The notes under the pieces are model-generated. The model ran no database searches and was not told where the DNA came from. It was given only the letters and a program-made list of their open reading frames with translations. Positions 1 through 10,984 of a DNA stretch of 64,000 nt are shown piece after piece (position 1 is the first letter of the stretch; each line of letters begins with the position of its first letter). This DNA comes from Molanna angustata (Eukaryota; Arthropoda; Insecta; Trichoptera; Molannidae). A program made the position numbers and the translations under genes. The DNA lies in contig OY754979.1 in the NCBI GenBank assembly GCA_963576475.1, positions 33,325,778 through 33,389,777 on the forward strand, given 5' to 3'.

Positions 1-45
1 ATAAGCCCGTCATTGTACATGAAGTTAATGAAACAATAAGTACGA
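1..45 (+). mobile_element. LINE-A 3' tail, cut by window edge
   Basis: The text ATAAGCCCGTCATTGTACAT closely matches the 3' ends of the other LINE-A copies near 4,120, 13,470, 26,160 and 31,080. Only the last bases of the element are in the window. No coding sequence remains. Confidence 0.6.
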
Positions 46-137
46 TCCACAGAGTAGGGAATATACAGAGCTAATTATCGCAGTAGCGGAATTGCTTATA
101 GAAGCTGAGAATCTTGGCTTGCCTATGAATACCTATA

Positions 138-215
138 TGTTTTATTTATTTATTTTATTTATTTATTTAAGCATGGAAAACAGGCTAGAAGCCCACTGGT
201 TTCATGCATTTATGA
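138..215 (-). repeat. (TTTA)n tract with a LINE-like 3' end
   Basis: A TTTATTTA run is followed by GC-richer sequence. Read on the minus strand this is the usual end of an insect LINE, with a TAAA-type tail. The family is not identifiable from so short a piece. Confidence 0.4.
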
Positions 216-429
216 ACATGTATAATGTATGGAATGATTGGACGATTAAATTATCATCCATACCCCACACATGAACGCACGTACGTAATTTTCATTCATT
301 CATGTTAAGAAATTCAAGACCTAATATTTTAAAACCATACATACGTACTACAAGATTAAATATTGAACCGTATGAAGATACGATGCTTGACAGGGCCACA
401 AATGTAAATTATATTTTGGCATGTGATGC

Positions 430-582
430 CAAAGATAGGTCGATGACAGAGCGGTTAGCGCGCTGGATTAGTAATCCAGAGGTCGTGAGTTCGAATCCTG
501 CCTCGACCGATTTCGTTCACCTATACCTACCACAAGCATTTATGCTTATTTTAGGGAACGTAGGAAGATGTATATGTACTTA
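430..582 (+). mobile_element. SINE-A, tRNA-Thr-type SINE
   Basis: Bases 438-509 fold as a tRNA. The acceptor arms are GGTCGA/TCGACC, box A is near 449-460 and box B is GTTCGAATCC near 489-498. The anticodon arm CTGGA-TTAGTAA-TCCAG gives anticodon AGU (Thr). The tRNA part is followed by a non-tRNA body containing ACAAGCATTTATGCTT and TTAGGGAACGTAGGAAGATG. The same head and body recur at 23,695, 58,960 and 63,600, so it is a SINE and not a working tRNA gene. It is transcribed by RNA polymerase III and mobilised by a partner LINE. Confidence 0.8.
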
Positions 583-1995
583 TTTAACAAGAACATATTA
601 ATTTTTTTATATAAAAAAAAATTATAAAATATATTTTTGTGGTCACTCATATGAACAACGATGCTAAAAAAACATTCAATTTTCGATATTTCCCAATTTT
701 GTTTTCAGGGTTCGCCTAGTCCGAAAGTTTTAGGCATGCTCCTGAGAGCTATGACTTTAAACTAGGGGATTGGTACATAAAATGAAGTGAAACGGGGGTA
801 TTTCAAACACATTCAATGTTTAAATACAAATATTGATAAGTTAGGTATATTGATTACCACCAAATTTTGGCGGTAAAGTCACTCAAATTTGTATCATATA
901 TTATGAAGTGTATTCGTGATATATGGTATATAAGTATGTGTTATATTGTATGTATGCGAGATGTAACCAAATTCATAGTTGCCAAATTAAAGCGACTAAT
1001 GAACATTTTATTTATATTATAACCAACCAACCAACATAAAACCAACTTTTTTGTCCACACAACTAAACCGTACAGTTATAATAGCCAAACTTTTGCTACC
1101 AAACACAAAATTTTAATAAAATAATCGGTAACCAAACATTTTAGTAATTCTGTCTTTTTTCGGTGAAATAAACGTGAAACATAAATAAATTCTATGCGTA
1201 TTGTATCGTCAAACAATACAGCCAGTTTAATATTAAAATGATTATCCTAGAAGAAGTTGGGTATGTACTTGGATTGGAAGGAGCCAGGACGTGACTATAT
1301 ATAAAAACACGACATAAACAAACCAAGTAGTGTTGATGTTGTTCTTTGACCGGATGGACGAAGATGTGGATCGTGGATCGGAAGTCAGGACAGGAGACAA
1401 GACAGACAGGACAACATGACATAAAAACACCGCAATATCCTCTTTTGTATCTACACGAATTGCCTGAATGGGAAATATAATGTACGTGTGTTAGTGCGAA
1501 GCTGTATATTATTTTACTAGTATTTTAATATTACATACCTATGACCTTCTGCGTATTATGTTCACCTGGTAGATTGAACTTTTTTTTGCCCTCCTGATAT
1601 TTCAATTTTGCGAACAAGTTACATGTACCACATGAGTTTCAATTATTGTTAGATCAAAAAACATTATTATTTTCCGTAACGCTCGATTCAAATACACCAC
1701 ACACGATTGTAATTTTTAAGGACGTACATTCTCATAAAATAGTTTTAAAATATACACTTGACCCGCCTACAATGCCTTACCCTGCGCCTTAAAATGGCTT
1801 TATAAGGTCATATTTTTGGTGATACATGATCCTATAAGTTGTATTTCCCTTGAGTGTAAATATTTCTACTGTAGGGTAATGAATAATTGTTTATGTTATT
1901 AAGGTACGATGTTCCTCTTTCGAGTTCTCAACTTAATTAAACTAAAACGTATCGACATAATATTATTTAGTTGAAATAAAACAATTGTTTGACAT
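583..1995. other. AT-rich DNA without a recognised feature
   Basis: Runs of A/T and short CAAC-type repeats near 1,020. The small open frames around 1,192-1,430 on the minus strand show no codon bias or known motif, and I read them as chance. Nothing else is recognised. Confidence 0.5.
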
Positions 1996-2358
1996 TTTTT
2001 TACAGCTCAACAGAGACGAAGTTAGAATATTATATGAGAACCAGGAACACTTGACACCTACAGGGCCTACGACCTGACATCGGGTGGTTGACGTTCACCA
2101 ATTATGCCTTCTTATCGAATTCGCTTATCAATACAATTTTGAAAGTTCGATATATTTTAATGATGAGAAACAGATCGTTTAAAATTAGTTGAAAAACACC
2201 ATCGCCATCTTTGAAGAAACAATGAAACCTTTTTGTAACGCCATCATATGTTGAGAAATTGGAAAAAAATAATATCATTGAATCCCGACAGGGAAAAAAT
2301 CCAATGTTTGCGTAGGTATATGCAACTTTAAAAAAATATTTGTTATTTTTTATTGACA
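1996..2358 (+). repeat. X repeat, short copy
   Basis: Carries the X landmarks in order: AGAGACGAAGTTAGAATATT, the block around GACCTGACATCG, CACCAATTATGCCTT, AACGCCATC, and CCCGACAGGGAAAAAATCC followed by AATGTTTGCG. The internal segment with GCGCTTGCGCAAC is missing here. No coding capacity is seen, and the superfamily is unknown. Confidence 0.65.
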
Positions 2359-2359
2359 A

Positions 2360-3095
2360 TAACATCTTAATAGAGACGAAGTTGGGATATTATAGAAGAA
2401 CCAGGAACTCAGGCACCTTCAGGGCTTACGATCTGTCATCGGCTGGTTTACGTGATCACTTTATGCGCTTGCGCAACATTCACCGATTATGCCTTTATTG
2501 AGTTCCCTTATCAATGTAACTTTTGAAAGTTCTATATATTTGATTATTGTGTAAACAATTCACCTGAATAATACGAAATTATAGTATTGCCATCTATGAG
2601 GTAACGAAGAAACCTTTTTCTTTGTATTGGGAAATTAGTTTATTTGTAAACAATGAAAGCAACAGTCCTTATAAATGAGGTGACGGAGTCTCGCACAGAT
2701 GTCACCCCTGAACTGCGCCAGAAATATTATTTCATTTTTGGCTTGTTTACCTATGTACATGTATACCAATGTGTAGGTATTTAAATCGAATATATTTTTA
2801 ATTGCATATACGCAAACATTGGATTTTTTCCCTCTATTGAGATGTTATTGTCAATAAAAAACATCATTTGACCCCCGACAGGGAAAAAATCCAATGTTTG
2901 CGTTGGTATGTAGGTATATGCAACTTTAAAAAAATATTTGTATTATTTTGTATGATAATTGTAAAAGAATTAAAAGAAAAAAAAATGAATAACAGCTAGG
3001 TACCTACTAATCGATAAGGTACGACGGTAAATATCACAGGGATCGAAATATGACTGTCTTGTGAAATGCGCCGCGGAATTATCGATTGTCACGCA
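2360..3095 (+). repeat. X repeat, long copy
   Basis: A second X unit in direct order with the first. It includes TTTATGCGCTTGCGCAACAT, the two AACxxAGAAACC and ATGTCACCCCTGAACTGCG landmarks, and an inverted pair GCAAACATTGGATTTTTTCC near 2,812 with its complement near 2,885. It ends with GCGCCGCGGAATTATCG near 3,068-3,084, shared with the copy near 23,495. The arrangement suggests a foldback-type, non-coding element. Confidence 0.65.
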
Positions 3096-4077
3096 CAAAC
3101 GAATCGTATTATTTTCATTAATTTAGGGTACCTCGTATCAATCTGAGATACAGAAAGAAAGAGAGAGAGACCGTTAGTTATGTAGTCAAGTGATATACCG
3201 GCGGACGTTCGGGACTGAAACAGCACGTGCCCGGAATAACCGCAATAATATATCCATCATCCATCAGCAACAACAGAATAATATAATATACTCTGATGAG
3301 TCATTCCGTAGCTAGGAGTTGAGCGGCGACATCTTTCGATTGACGACCCAAGCAATATCATAGTGAGATTACCCATCGAAGCCCCCAAAGAAACGAACCA
3401 TAATTTATATACATATTTTAGTTTTACAAGGGTGGTGGTAACACAAGCACGTAAAACGCTTAGTCAAGGGAATGAATGAAGATGTTTATGTACACAGCCA
3501 CCAATAGAGGTGGTTTTGTACTGTACAATTTAGATCATATATTCAATGTTGAAGAGAAGAGTAAAAACAGAATTCCATTAGATCTCATAGAAAAATGGGG
3601 TTTACATTATACCCTTTGATTATATATGATAAAGATACCTAGTCAGTGCAATGAAAGTATGACAACTAAAACTAAGAACAAAGTTCTGAGTTTCACTCGC
3701 CCGGCCGTCAATACAGTCATAGAACACATAGTAGTACACATAAAATCTCTTTTCTATGCAGTCTACGTACACCTACCGATCTACCGCCTCACACACACAT
3801 GTAAATAAAACTTGTCATACATTTGAATTCGAAATTTATATTGCACGCGGCTTCTGTACCTCATAATTCTATGATTATACCATTGCAAAAGGGAAGTATA
3901 TGTACAAGCAATTAAAGAATTTCCAATAAATCATTAAATGCGTCACTTTCAGCATATGGTCGAGTGAAAGGCTTCCTATGTTTAACTACATCTGTGGTGG
4001 AGATGAATGGAGATTAGAAATTAAGATACTATCCTAAAGATTAAGATACCTACTTAAACTATAAATAAAACATTTTT
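3096..4077. other. No gene recognised; short AG-rich tract
   Basis: A GAAAGAAAGAGAGAGAGA tract lies at about 3,151-3,170. The rest is mixed AT-rich DNA. The 60-codon open frame at 3,626 has no recognisable domain. Confidence 0.5.
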
Positions 4078-4900
4078 ATTTATTTATTTTGAATCTCCTT
4101 GTTCATATAATTAGTACACTGGCGGGCTTATTGCCTAATGGCGATTTCTTCCAACCAACCAGAGTAAATGTTAAGTGTACAAAACAATGTGTACTATGGC
4201 AATAATTTGATCACATTACAAAATAAATAAAGATAGCAGAAGAAAAGTAAAAAAAAAACAAAGAAGATAGCATATAAGAACAATTCATAGCAATGATAGG
4301 AAAACCAAAGGATAAGGAAAGGAAGAGGAGAGGAAGATGTAATCAGGTGTTGTCAGATAAACATTTTTGCTTTAGCATTTTCTTGAAGATGTTTAATGAG
4401 ATAGACGACATAATAATATAAGGACTTAGGCTATTCCATAGTCTAGTTGAATGTACCTCAAATGAAGAGATAAAAAAAAGTGGACGCCCATGGCTTGAAA
4501 GATAAGTGAATTTATCTTTGAGATACTGAGGTAAATTTGGATTAAAAAGGACATTGTATAGTAATGACAAGATACATATGTATATTACGTCGTTGTCGTA
4601 TCTTGGGCCAATGAAAAATATTACGGCAATGAGAAATATGATCGATTTTTTTTAGTCCAAAGATAAAACAGACGCAAACATTTTGAAGGCGTTCAAGTTT
4701 GTTGAGATGTTCCTCGTTTGCATCCAAATAGCTAACATCAGCATAGTTAAGCAACGGTAGGAGTAAGTGATTGAGCTAAGGTTATTTTACAGTGAAGTTG
4801 GAGGGAAATTCTTGAGTTTATTAAGTGAGTGTATGGCAAAGTAAGTGGATTTGCTGACATGTGAGATCTGTTCTTGCCAGGATAAGTTAACATCATACAA
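4078..4900 (-). pseudogene. LINE-A, 5'-truncated and frameshifted reverse transcriptase C-terminus
   Basis: Minus-strand frames read ISHVSKSTYFAIHSLNKLKN, then LDANEEHLNKLERLQNVC, then FTYLSSHGRP and TRLWNSLSP. They match, in order, the better copy at 13,678-14,346. They lie in different frames, so at least two frameshifts have broken the gene. The 3' end, at the low-coordinate side, has the family tail GGTTGGTTGGAAGAAATCGC and a TAAA-type run. The product would be the C-terminal part of a CR1/Jockey-type LINE ORF2, past the polymerase core. Confidence 0.8.
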
Positions 4901-4964
4901 ACAAGAGAAAAACAGAAGTAAAAAAAGAAAATGAGTATTTTTATTCATCTTAGACATGTAAGAT

Positions 4965-5245
4965 AACCAGCAACGAGTGTGCATTGCCTTTTAAAAGATA
5001 ACACGACTCATGCGTGTATCCCCACAGATCAATCTCGACTCAATTAAAAAGGCATTATTTTTGAAAAGGGTGATGAACCTTATTGCTGAACTATGTGAGG
5101 TGTCATTTTGCCTGTTGTACCTTACAGAACACCCGAACTATTTGTATCTTACAGAACAACCGAATACAATGACAATACAAAGGAGTGGAAGCACTATTCT
5201 AAGCCTGTGCCTCACAGTAAAGATCACTCAAAATCTTTTTTTATA
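4965..5245 (+). repeat. Y repeat, copy 1
   Basis: Shares an ordered set of short landmarks with the copies at 8,750 and 11,690: GATAACCAGCAACGAGTGTG, ACACGACTCATGCGTGTATC, CCCCACA, GTGATGAACCTTATTGCTGA and GTGGAAGCACTATTCTAAGC. It has no coding capacity and its class is unknown. Confidence 0.55.
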
Positions 5246-5499
5246 GTTGTACATGGTGCAACAAGTGACAATTCCTTCGAAATCACTGTGTGTGATGTGA
5301 CTTTAAGTATAGATTTCACTGTTGGGAATAAATCCTGGACACCAAAATACAGATTGAACGACTAAGGTTCATTTTGTATAATAGAAACATAAAGAATTAT
5401 ATTTATGACAATAACATTATGACAACCCATATTCCTACCGCTACTCCAGTCACCTTGTAACAATTAACAATACCCCAATCAGATGATGGACATAATGTG

Positions 5500-5720
5500 C
5501 AATTCGGATTCAGCTGGCATACTTTGGGGACGGCATCGGTAGACACCGTCTTCCTGTCTCCAACATTTCTTCCGCTCTTTTGGGTCTTTTCGTTGTCGCG
5601 ATGGTGGTGTGACGTCATCATCGCTGCTTACATCCAGGAGTTCCCGGGCGATCACGTCATATTTGATTGCTTCCTTAGACTCTTAGGTGGTCCGAGGATT
5701 ATTATTTACTTCAACACACT
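5500..5720 (-). pseudogene. Unidentified coding relic
   Basis: The minus frame reads ELLDVSSDDDVTPPSRQRK and continues with a Lys/Arg-rich, Cys-containing stretch to about 5,505. An acidic Ser/Asp cluster followed by a basic, proline-bearing segment looks like real protein and unlike the surrounding AT-rich noise. An upstream stop interrupts the frame. I do not recognise the family. A transposon ORF1/gag or a host nuclear protein exon are both possible. Confidence 0.3.
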
Positions 5721-5727
5721 CCCGTGA

Positions 5728-6255
5728 TTTATGATGAAAACGGTTACAAGACTATCTAATTTAAAAGACTATTGGATACCTCATCAAGAAAATCGTACGA
5801 TGACAGAATAGTTGTGGTTGGATATAGAGCATAAATTTAATATAAAAGCATAAATTTCAAAAGATGTATTATGAAAGTTAAATAAAATCTATTAAAGTTA
5901 GATCGGTAAAACGAACTGTAGAATAAATACTGTTTACATGAGAATAACATTCTGCAGTAATAATATTTGAAATGTGTTAGCAAAATAATTTGAATGCTTC
6001 CGCCATATTGAATGAGCCAAATACAAACTAATGATAAAGGTTATACATAGTTACATAAGTTTTAAAGATATAGAATTAGAGACAAAAGTACACATGGGGA
6101 GAAGCGTAGATTAGAGATTAGCTTTAAATGTATTAGATTTAACATATTGATCGTCAGTTCTTGATGGAATTCCATTTAAATTTTAAAAAAAATTTAATAA
6201 ATGAAAATAAAAAGTTTTTTATTCATTTCTATCTGTCGATTTATTTGTATGTTAA
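5728..6255. other. AT-rich DNA, nothing recognised
   Basis: No open frame of note, no repeat shared with the rest of the window, and no tRNA-like boxes. Confidence 0.5.
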
Positions 6256-6263
6256 TGAAATAA

Positions 6264-6385
6264 TCTGGGGGCAAGTCTGGTCAACAGGCTGAATCAAAAC
6301 CATCCATGTTTAGTCATATCATGGATATAATTATCTTATGGAGTTCTATAACATCTTAAGATATTACATAATCGATAAACGATTG
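6264..6385 (+). mobile_element. M1 MITE, left part only
   Basis: Begins GGGGGCAAGTCTGGTCAACA, the M1 terminus also seen near 13,373 and 38,947, and runs into the internal CATGGATATAATTATC and GGAGTTCTAT motifs. The right half with the matching inverted end is absent. Confidence 0.65.
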
Positions 6386-6392
6386 TATTTTA

Positions 6393-6436
6393 CTAGTAGT
6401 GGTGTACACAAAGTTGTGTTTTTTTTTCATTTAATA
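6393..6436 (+). repeat. Fragment shared with the foldback end at 10,085-10,215
   Basis: GTGGTGTACACAAAGTTGTG is found here on the plus strand and near 10,105-10,130 on the minus strand. It is a small piece of the same possible Penelope-like terminus. Confidence 0.5.
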
Positions 6437-6865
6437 AATTTCTCAAGATATTCTTTGATTTTTATCTTTGATTCCGCTGCTAGAACAGACTTGCCCCTGG
6501 TCAGTTCTTATGTAGGTATTTGCTATTTTTATCTTACTACATAATATGATGGCAATTATTTTTATTTTCTTTATTTTACATGTCTACGTAAGAGGACAGC
6601 GGATATCTGTATATCTAGAGTTATTTCAATTTTTAAATTATCACACTTGATTATCTAACACAGTGGGTACATTGGTTATATATTTTTAATATGGTATGTA
6701 GATTATAATAAACAAAAATGTTTATGGTATGTAGTTTAAAACTTTTCTTGGTCGATAAAATATCAGTAGGTGTAGGTTCTCAAGACAGCAAATTTCGAGT
6801 GCGAGCTGGTTGATACAATTAAGCAACGAAAGATTTGGGTCACAAAAGTACAGGTTTCTCCAATT
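6437..6865. other. AT-rich DNA, nothing recognised
   Basis: Mostly T-rich sequence with a short duplication of ATGTTTATGGTATGTAG-type text near 6,690-6,735. No gene or classified repeat. Confidence 0.5.
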
Positions 6866-6869
6866 AATT

Positions 6870-7045
6870 ATGAAGGGCTGCAATAGAGGGATGCCTCAGA
6901 ATAGGAAGACTTCAGATGTCATGGCTCCACAACATTCATGAGTGGACCGGCATCAGAGACGTCGGCGAATTGTTCCGTACGGCGCGGGCGGATAGAGATG
7001 CCTTCTCAGCAGTGATAGAGGGGATCTGATATGGCAAGAAGAAAA
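6870..7045 (+). pseudogene. RTE-type LINE, extreme C-terminus and tail
   Basis: The plus frame reads GRLQMSWLHNIHEWTGIRDV and continues ELFRTARADRDAFSAVI before a stop. This matches GRRQMSWLRNIMEWTGFRTV in the RTE remnant at 50,562-51,239. The stop is followed by an AAGAAGAAAAAGAAG tail, as in that copy. Only the last 50 or so codons survive. Confidence 0.8.
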
Positions 7046-8380
7046 AGAAGTTTATACTAAAAACATTTTCTTAACTCTTTCGAGTGCCTGTTCAAAATAT
7101 CTTACAAAATAACCATAGATAGACACAAATAGATAAAATATCTGTTGGTCATAGACAAAATATTCGTGTTTTGCTGTCGGGACGACGTTTAATAAAACAA
7201 GCCACGTTTTGGATTCGTAAATCACAGTTCGCCGGAAATCAGAGAAGTGAATTATTTTTTTCTTTTGGTGCCAGGAATTTAAATGGTCTGTAATGTTTCT
7301 GGGTATATTCACTGGTATATATCATATCGTAATAAAATAACAATATTTTATTATTTATCGGTGGTGTTGGCTGAGTTTGGTAATCTTAAGTTCATCGCAT
7401 GGTGCATAGTAATGGATCTCTTGACGTATGCAACTGCATTCAAAACAGTGGGCTGACCGATGCTGCAATAGCATAAGCGACCCACCAAGCTAGAGGGACC
7501 AGCGAAATATATTTTATTCTAAATTTGAATGACGACGAATATTTAACTTCATAATTAGTTAGAGATATTCGTATATTCTATAAAACTCTCAAACCTATTT
7601 CTGAAAGAAAACGATATAAAAAGAGTTACAAAAGTATGTCTGTTAAAAAATTATCTAATGCAGAAACTTGGCTGAAATTTGTTTTCTTTTGTGCACAATG
7701 TCCTTAAAATTTGTTTTCTTTTGTGCACAATGTCCTCGTCAATCTCAGATAAACCCTGAGGGTTTCGATTTTTGACTATTTGTTATATTAAAAATGTCAT
7801 TATATTAAAAAAAAGATTACATATATTTTGCAATTGACGTTCAGGCGCAATATGTGTTTCAAAAGATATACATTTCTCAAGATCACATGGAAGAATGAAT
7901 CATTCAAATTTATATCGATATTACTTTTTTTTCTTTTTTTTCCCAGCCAAAATTTAAGGCCAATGTTGAGAAGATTTTTAATATTACGCGTAAAAATGCG
8001 ATTTTTGTTATTTAGTTCTAGTAAAACATTTTTCGTATTGAATAAATGTCATTTTATTTATTTAAATCAATTATATATTTCAAAATTATAATAATTTAAA
8101 AAAGTAGACATTTAAAGCAGCATTAGTTTTTGCTTCGTTTTAAGGCACGCATCTCCGCGGGTTTAAATTTAAGAAATTTCGATGCCATAAACTCACAAAA
8201 CAAAATAGATTAGAACGCCATAACGCGCAAAGACATCACAACGAAATTCATAGAAGGTATGCACATTAAATAATATAATGTATATTTAACATTAATTAAA
8301 ATACATACATTTAAAATTTTTGAAATCATATAACTGTACGCTATTCGAGAGTATTTAATGGAGAGCAAAATATATTGGTT
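7046..8380. other. AT-rich DNA with a 32 bp tandem duplication
   Basis: At 7,676-7,736 a unit of about 32 bp containing TTTGTTTTCTTTTGTGCACA is repeated twice in tandem. The open frames at 7,052-7,312 (minus) and 7,828-8,091 (plus) are low-complexity and T- or A-biased, and I do not accept them as genes. Confidence 0.5.
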
Positions 8381-8485
8381 ATTGGATCTTATTATAGGTA
8401 CAACAAGAGACAATGGATCTGACTCGTGCCACAGATGTCCTATCCGTTACTTCCAGCCAATAGTCCAATGACAGACAGAAAGCAT

Positions 8486-8507
8486 GTCTTGGCGTCTTCG
8501 CCAAGAC
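8486..8507. repeat. Small perfect hairpin
   Basis: GTCTTGGCG-TCTT-CGCCAAGAC, a 9 bp stem with a 4-base loop. No T-run follows. It could be a palindromic centre of a decayed foldback. Confidence 0.5.
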
Positions 8508-8749
8508 AAGAGTAATAATTGTGGAGAACAAAGGACGCATGAATGGGAATATGCACATTAATTTGTATGCCATCATAAAATAATAATATATAATGCCAAA
8601 TTATGGTTATTTGAATACGTTATTTTTGGCACGTTTTTGCTTAATTTGCATTTAGTTTAAAAAAAAAATTAAACCCAAAACAGTAGTTTTTGATAGCACT
8701 ATTTTTAATTTATGTATTTGTTATTTCGATATAATTCATACCATCACGG

Positions 8750-8892
8750 CATATCCCACAGTGTGGGGTAACCAGCGACAGGTGTGCGGGTGTGTATTAA
8801 CTTAAAAAAGGAAACACGACACGTGCGCGTATCCCCACACTCCAGTCTAGCCTCAACTAAAAAGTCACTACATTTAAGAGTGGGAAAAATGA
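8750..8892 (+). repeat. Y repeat, copy 2
   Basis: Contains GTGTGGGGTAACCAGCGACA, GGTGTGCGGGTGTG, CACGACACGTGCGCGTATCC and CCCACACTCCAGTCTAG in the same order as other Y copies. It is cut off before the CTATTCT segment. Confidence 0.6.
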
Positions 8893-9002
8893 TTTGTCCA
8901 ATAAATACAAACACAAGACCATAAAAATTACAGGATACCTACAAATACTATATGTAGTAGGTAGGTATGTAGGTATATGAATAATATGATGATTATATTT
9001 TT

Positions 9003-9155
9003 ATATTTTTTTTATCTGTATAAAATCGTTAAAAAAAATTATCTCTACGAAATTGTTAATTTTTTTTTACCTGTATGAAATTGTTTATTTTTTTTATCTG
9101 TATGAAATTGTTTATTTTTTTTATCTGTATGAAATTGTTTTTTTTTTGTTTTTTT
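9003..9155. repeat. Minisatellite, unit about 29 bp
   Basis: About five tandem copies of a T-rich unit built on ATCTGTATGAAATTGTTTA. The right-hand copies are nearly identical and the left ones more diverged, the usual pattern of growth by slippage or unequal exchange. Confidence 0.8.
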
Positions 9156-10080
9156 AATTTCATAAAAGTTTTACATTAAAATAATTGTGATCTCACTAGC
9201 CTACAGGCTATCAGTGAGTTTCCCATACAAAAGGTCAAGTACATATTATTACATTCCTTAAGTTACAGTATTAAAATTAAAATTATAATATGAGATAAAT
9301 GTTTTTTGATATAATTACAGCTTATAAATGAGTCAAATATTTTTAATTACTTTCTACAACAAATTTTTAAAATACAGTTTTAACCGAGGATATTTTATCA
9401 AGTTTATCCATACCACTTGGAAGGGTGTTAAATATTTTCGGTATGCTTACTTTCAGTGTCCTTTCACCGTAATAGTTTGTCCATATGGGAATTATCAATT
9501 TATTTTGCACAATTGTTAAATTTATATAGTTTTGTTACTTGTTAAAATGTTAATATAATATATTTAGGAGAGGTGTACGTGAACGGACATTTTTGGAGAG
9601 GTGTATATGAATTACTTGAATCATCTCATCCTCAATCACTAAACATAAGTGATATATGGCGTTCGCTTCATAATTACTCCATTTAAACAAATTTTTTTGT
9701 TTGTTATTTATTTATTTATTTGTTTTTCAAATTTTATTGATTTATTTATTGGGTAATTTATTTATTGATTTGATTAATTGTTTATTTATTGAATAATTGA
9801 TCGGTAATCTCGAGAGTCTTCACTCGTCCATATGCTAGTAACTCATTTGTGCTTACCTATATATTGTAGATATAACTAAAAAGTAAAATAACCTTTATTT
9901 CTCTTTCGCCTGTGAAATATTATAATAATAATATTTTAGGAATTTATGCTGAATTTTAAAATTGTGTGACGACATTCACTAGAGAAATGTTGAAAATACA
10001 TATGGAATTTTTTAACACTCTGTTTAACATTTTTGATAAATTTGATTTAAAATTAAGGTTTATATGCCTCATAAGAAAAC
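9156..10080. other. AT-rich DNA, nothing recognised
   Basis: Includes a TTTA-type run at about 9,703-9,795 and a short direct repeat GGAGAGGTGTA near 9,568 and 9,595. The 63-codon open frame at 9,328 has no known motif. Confidence 0.5.
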
Positions 10081-10084
10081 TTAT

Positions 10085-10215
10085 CAAATAAAATGAAATA
10101 AAACACAACTTTGTGTACACCACTAATATCATAACTTTTATTCTAATGAATTAAAATTCCTCTACATGTTACGAGAACAAAGTTCCCTTCCTCAGGAGGA
10201 TACAAATTAGACTAA
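10085..10215 (-). repeat. Foldback end with a hammerhead-like motif (degenerate)
   Basis: On the minus strand CTGAGGA is followed by GGGAAC-TTT-GTTCTC and then GTAACATG. The layout is that of a hammerhead core: CTGANGA, helix II, then GAAA, here altered to GTAA. The flank ends in GTGGTGTACACAAAGTTGTG, also found at 6,393. Penelope-like retroelements are known to carry such ribozymes in their terminal repeats. No Penelope coding sequence is present, so the assignment is tentative. Confidence 0.4.
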
Positions 10216-10354
10216 TATACTTTAAAAAGGACCATACTCAACTATATAGAATTTACTTGATATGTGCTTGGGTTGATTTAAAGAGATTACTTTATGTTAA
10301 TGCATCCTCTGCCTTCGAATGCTTTTATGCATTTTTTTAAATAATGCATAAAAG

Positions 10355-10566
10355 TATACGTAGGTAGGTAGGTACTTTTCAAATGTAGGTAGGTGGGTAC
10401 TTTTCAAATGTAGGTAGGTAAGTAGGTACTTTTCAAATGTAGGTAGGTAAGTAGGTGCTTTTCAAATGTAGGTAGGTACGCAGGTACTTTTCAAATGTAG
10501 GTAGGTAGGTACTTTTCAAATGAATGTAGGTAGGTACTTTTCAAATGTAGGTAGGTACTTTTAAAA
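10355..10566. repeat. Minisatellite built on GTAGGTAGGTACTTTTCAAAT
   Basis: Seven to eight tandem copies of a unit of 21-30 bp. The number of GTAG steps varies between copies, so the period is ragged. GTAGG runs of this kind are common in moth and butterfly DNA. Confidence 0.8.
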
Positions 10567-10980
10567 TGATATTGGCCGAGTGTCAAAATAATAATTGACA
10601 AACGCAGTTCAGGTCAATGCTGTGTCCCTATTTGGTATGCGGACCGTGTGACGCGCAGGCGCACGCCACAGCACGCGCTCAATACTCTGCATGCCGTGTC
10701 CATGTCTCACTACAATACACTTAGGTACATACCTACCTACCTACCTCATTACCATTCTTCGCCTCTGAGGTGAATGTCATCGGGTCGACACGTTATTGAT
10801 CCATCGTGTACATCTATAATGTACCGATTTAACATAATATTGTCCAATCATGCAGTGTCCCTATGGACGTTTTGTAAAATAAGAGGGTCCCTATATTACC
10901 TATCAAGTCTGTATAATGGGTCTCTATACCACCTATCAACCCTTTAGATCACCGAATTAAATTTATCGTCATGCGACTGG
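10567..10980. other. Mixed DNA with a GC-richer patch
   Basis: The stretch around 10,640-10,710 is GC- and CpG-richer than its surroundings (GACGCGCAGGCGCACGCC). No open frame or repeat match is seen. Confidence 0.4.
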
Positions 10981-10984
10981 TTTC

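Noticed and set aside
438..509. A functional tRNA-Thr (AGU) gene
   Set aside because: It folds well, but the same tRNA-like head with the same 3' body recurs at 58,956 and 63,598, so it is a SINE.
3291..3345. Hammerhead start (CTGATGAGTC)
   Set aside because: No helix II followed by GAAA is found downstream; chance match.
5108..5365. 85-codon frame as a gene
   Set aside because: The first half lies in the Y repeat; the second half looks mildly protein-like but has no recognised family and no independent support.
7052..7312. 86-codon minus-strand frame as a small gene
   Set aside because: Low-complexity composition, no known motif, no neighbouring signals; the region just before it is an RTE tail.
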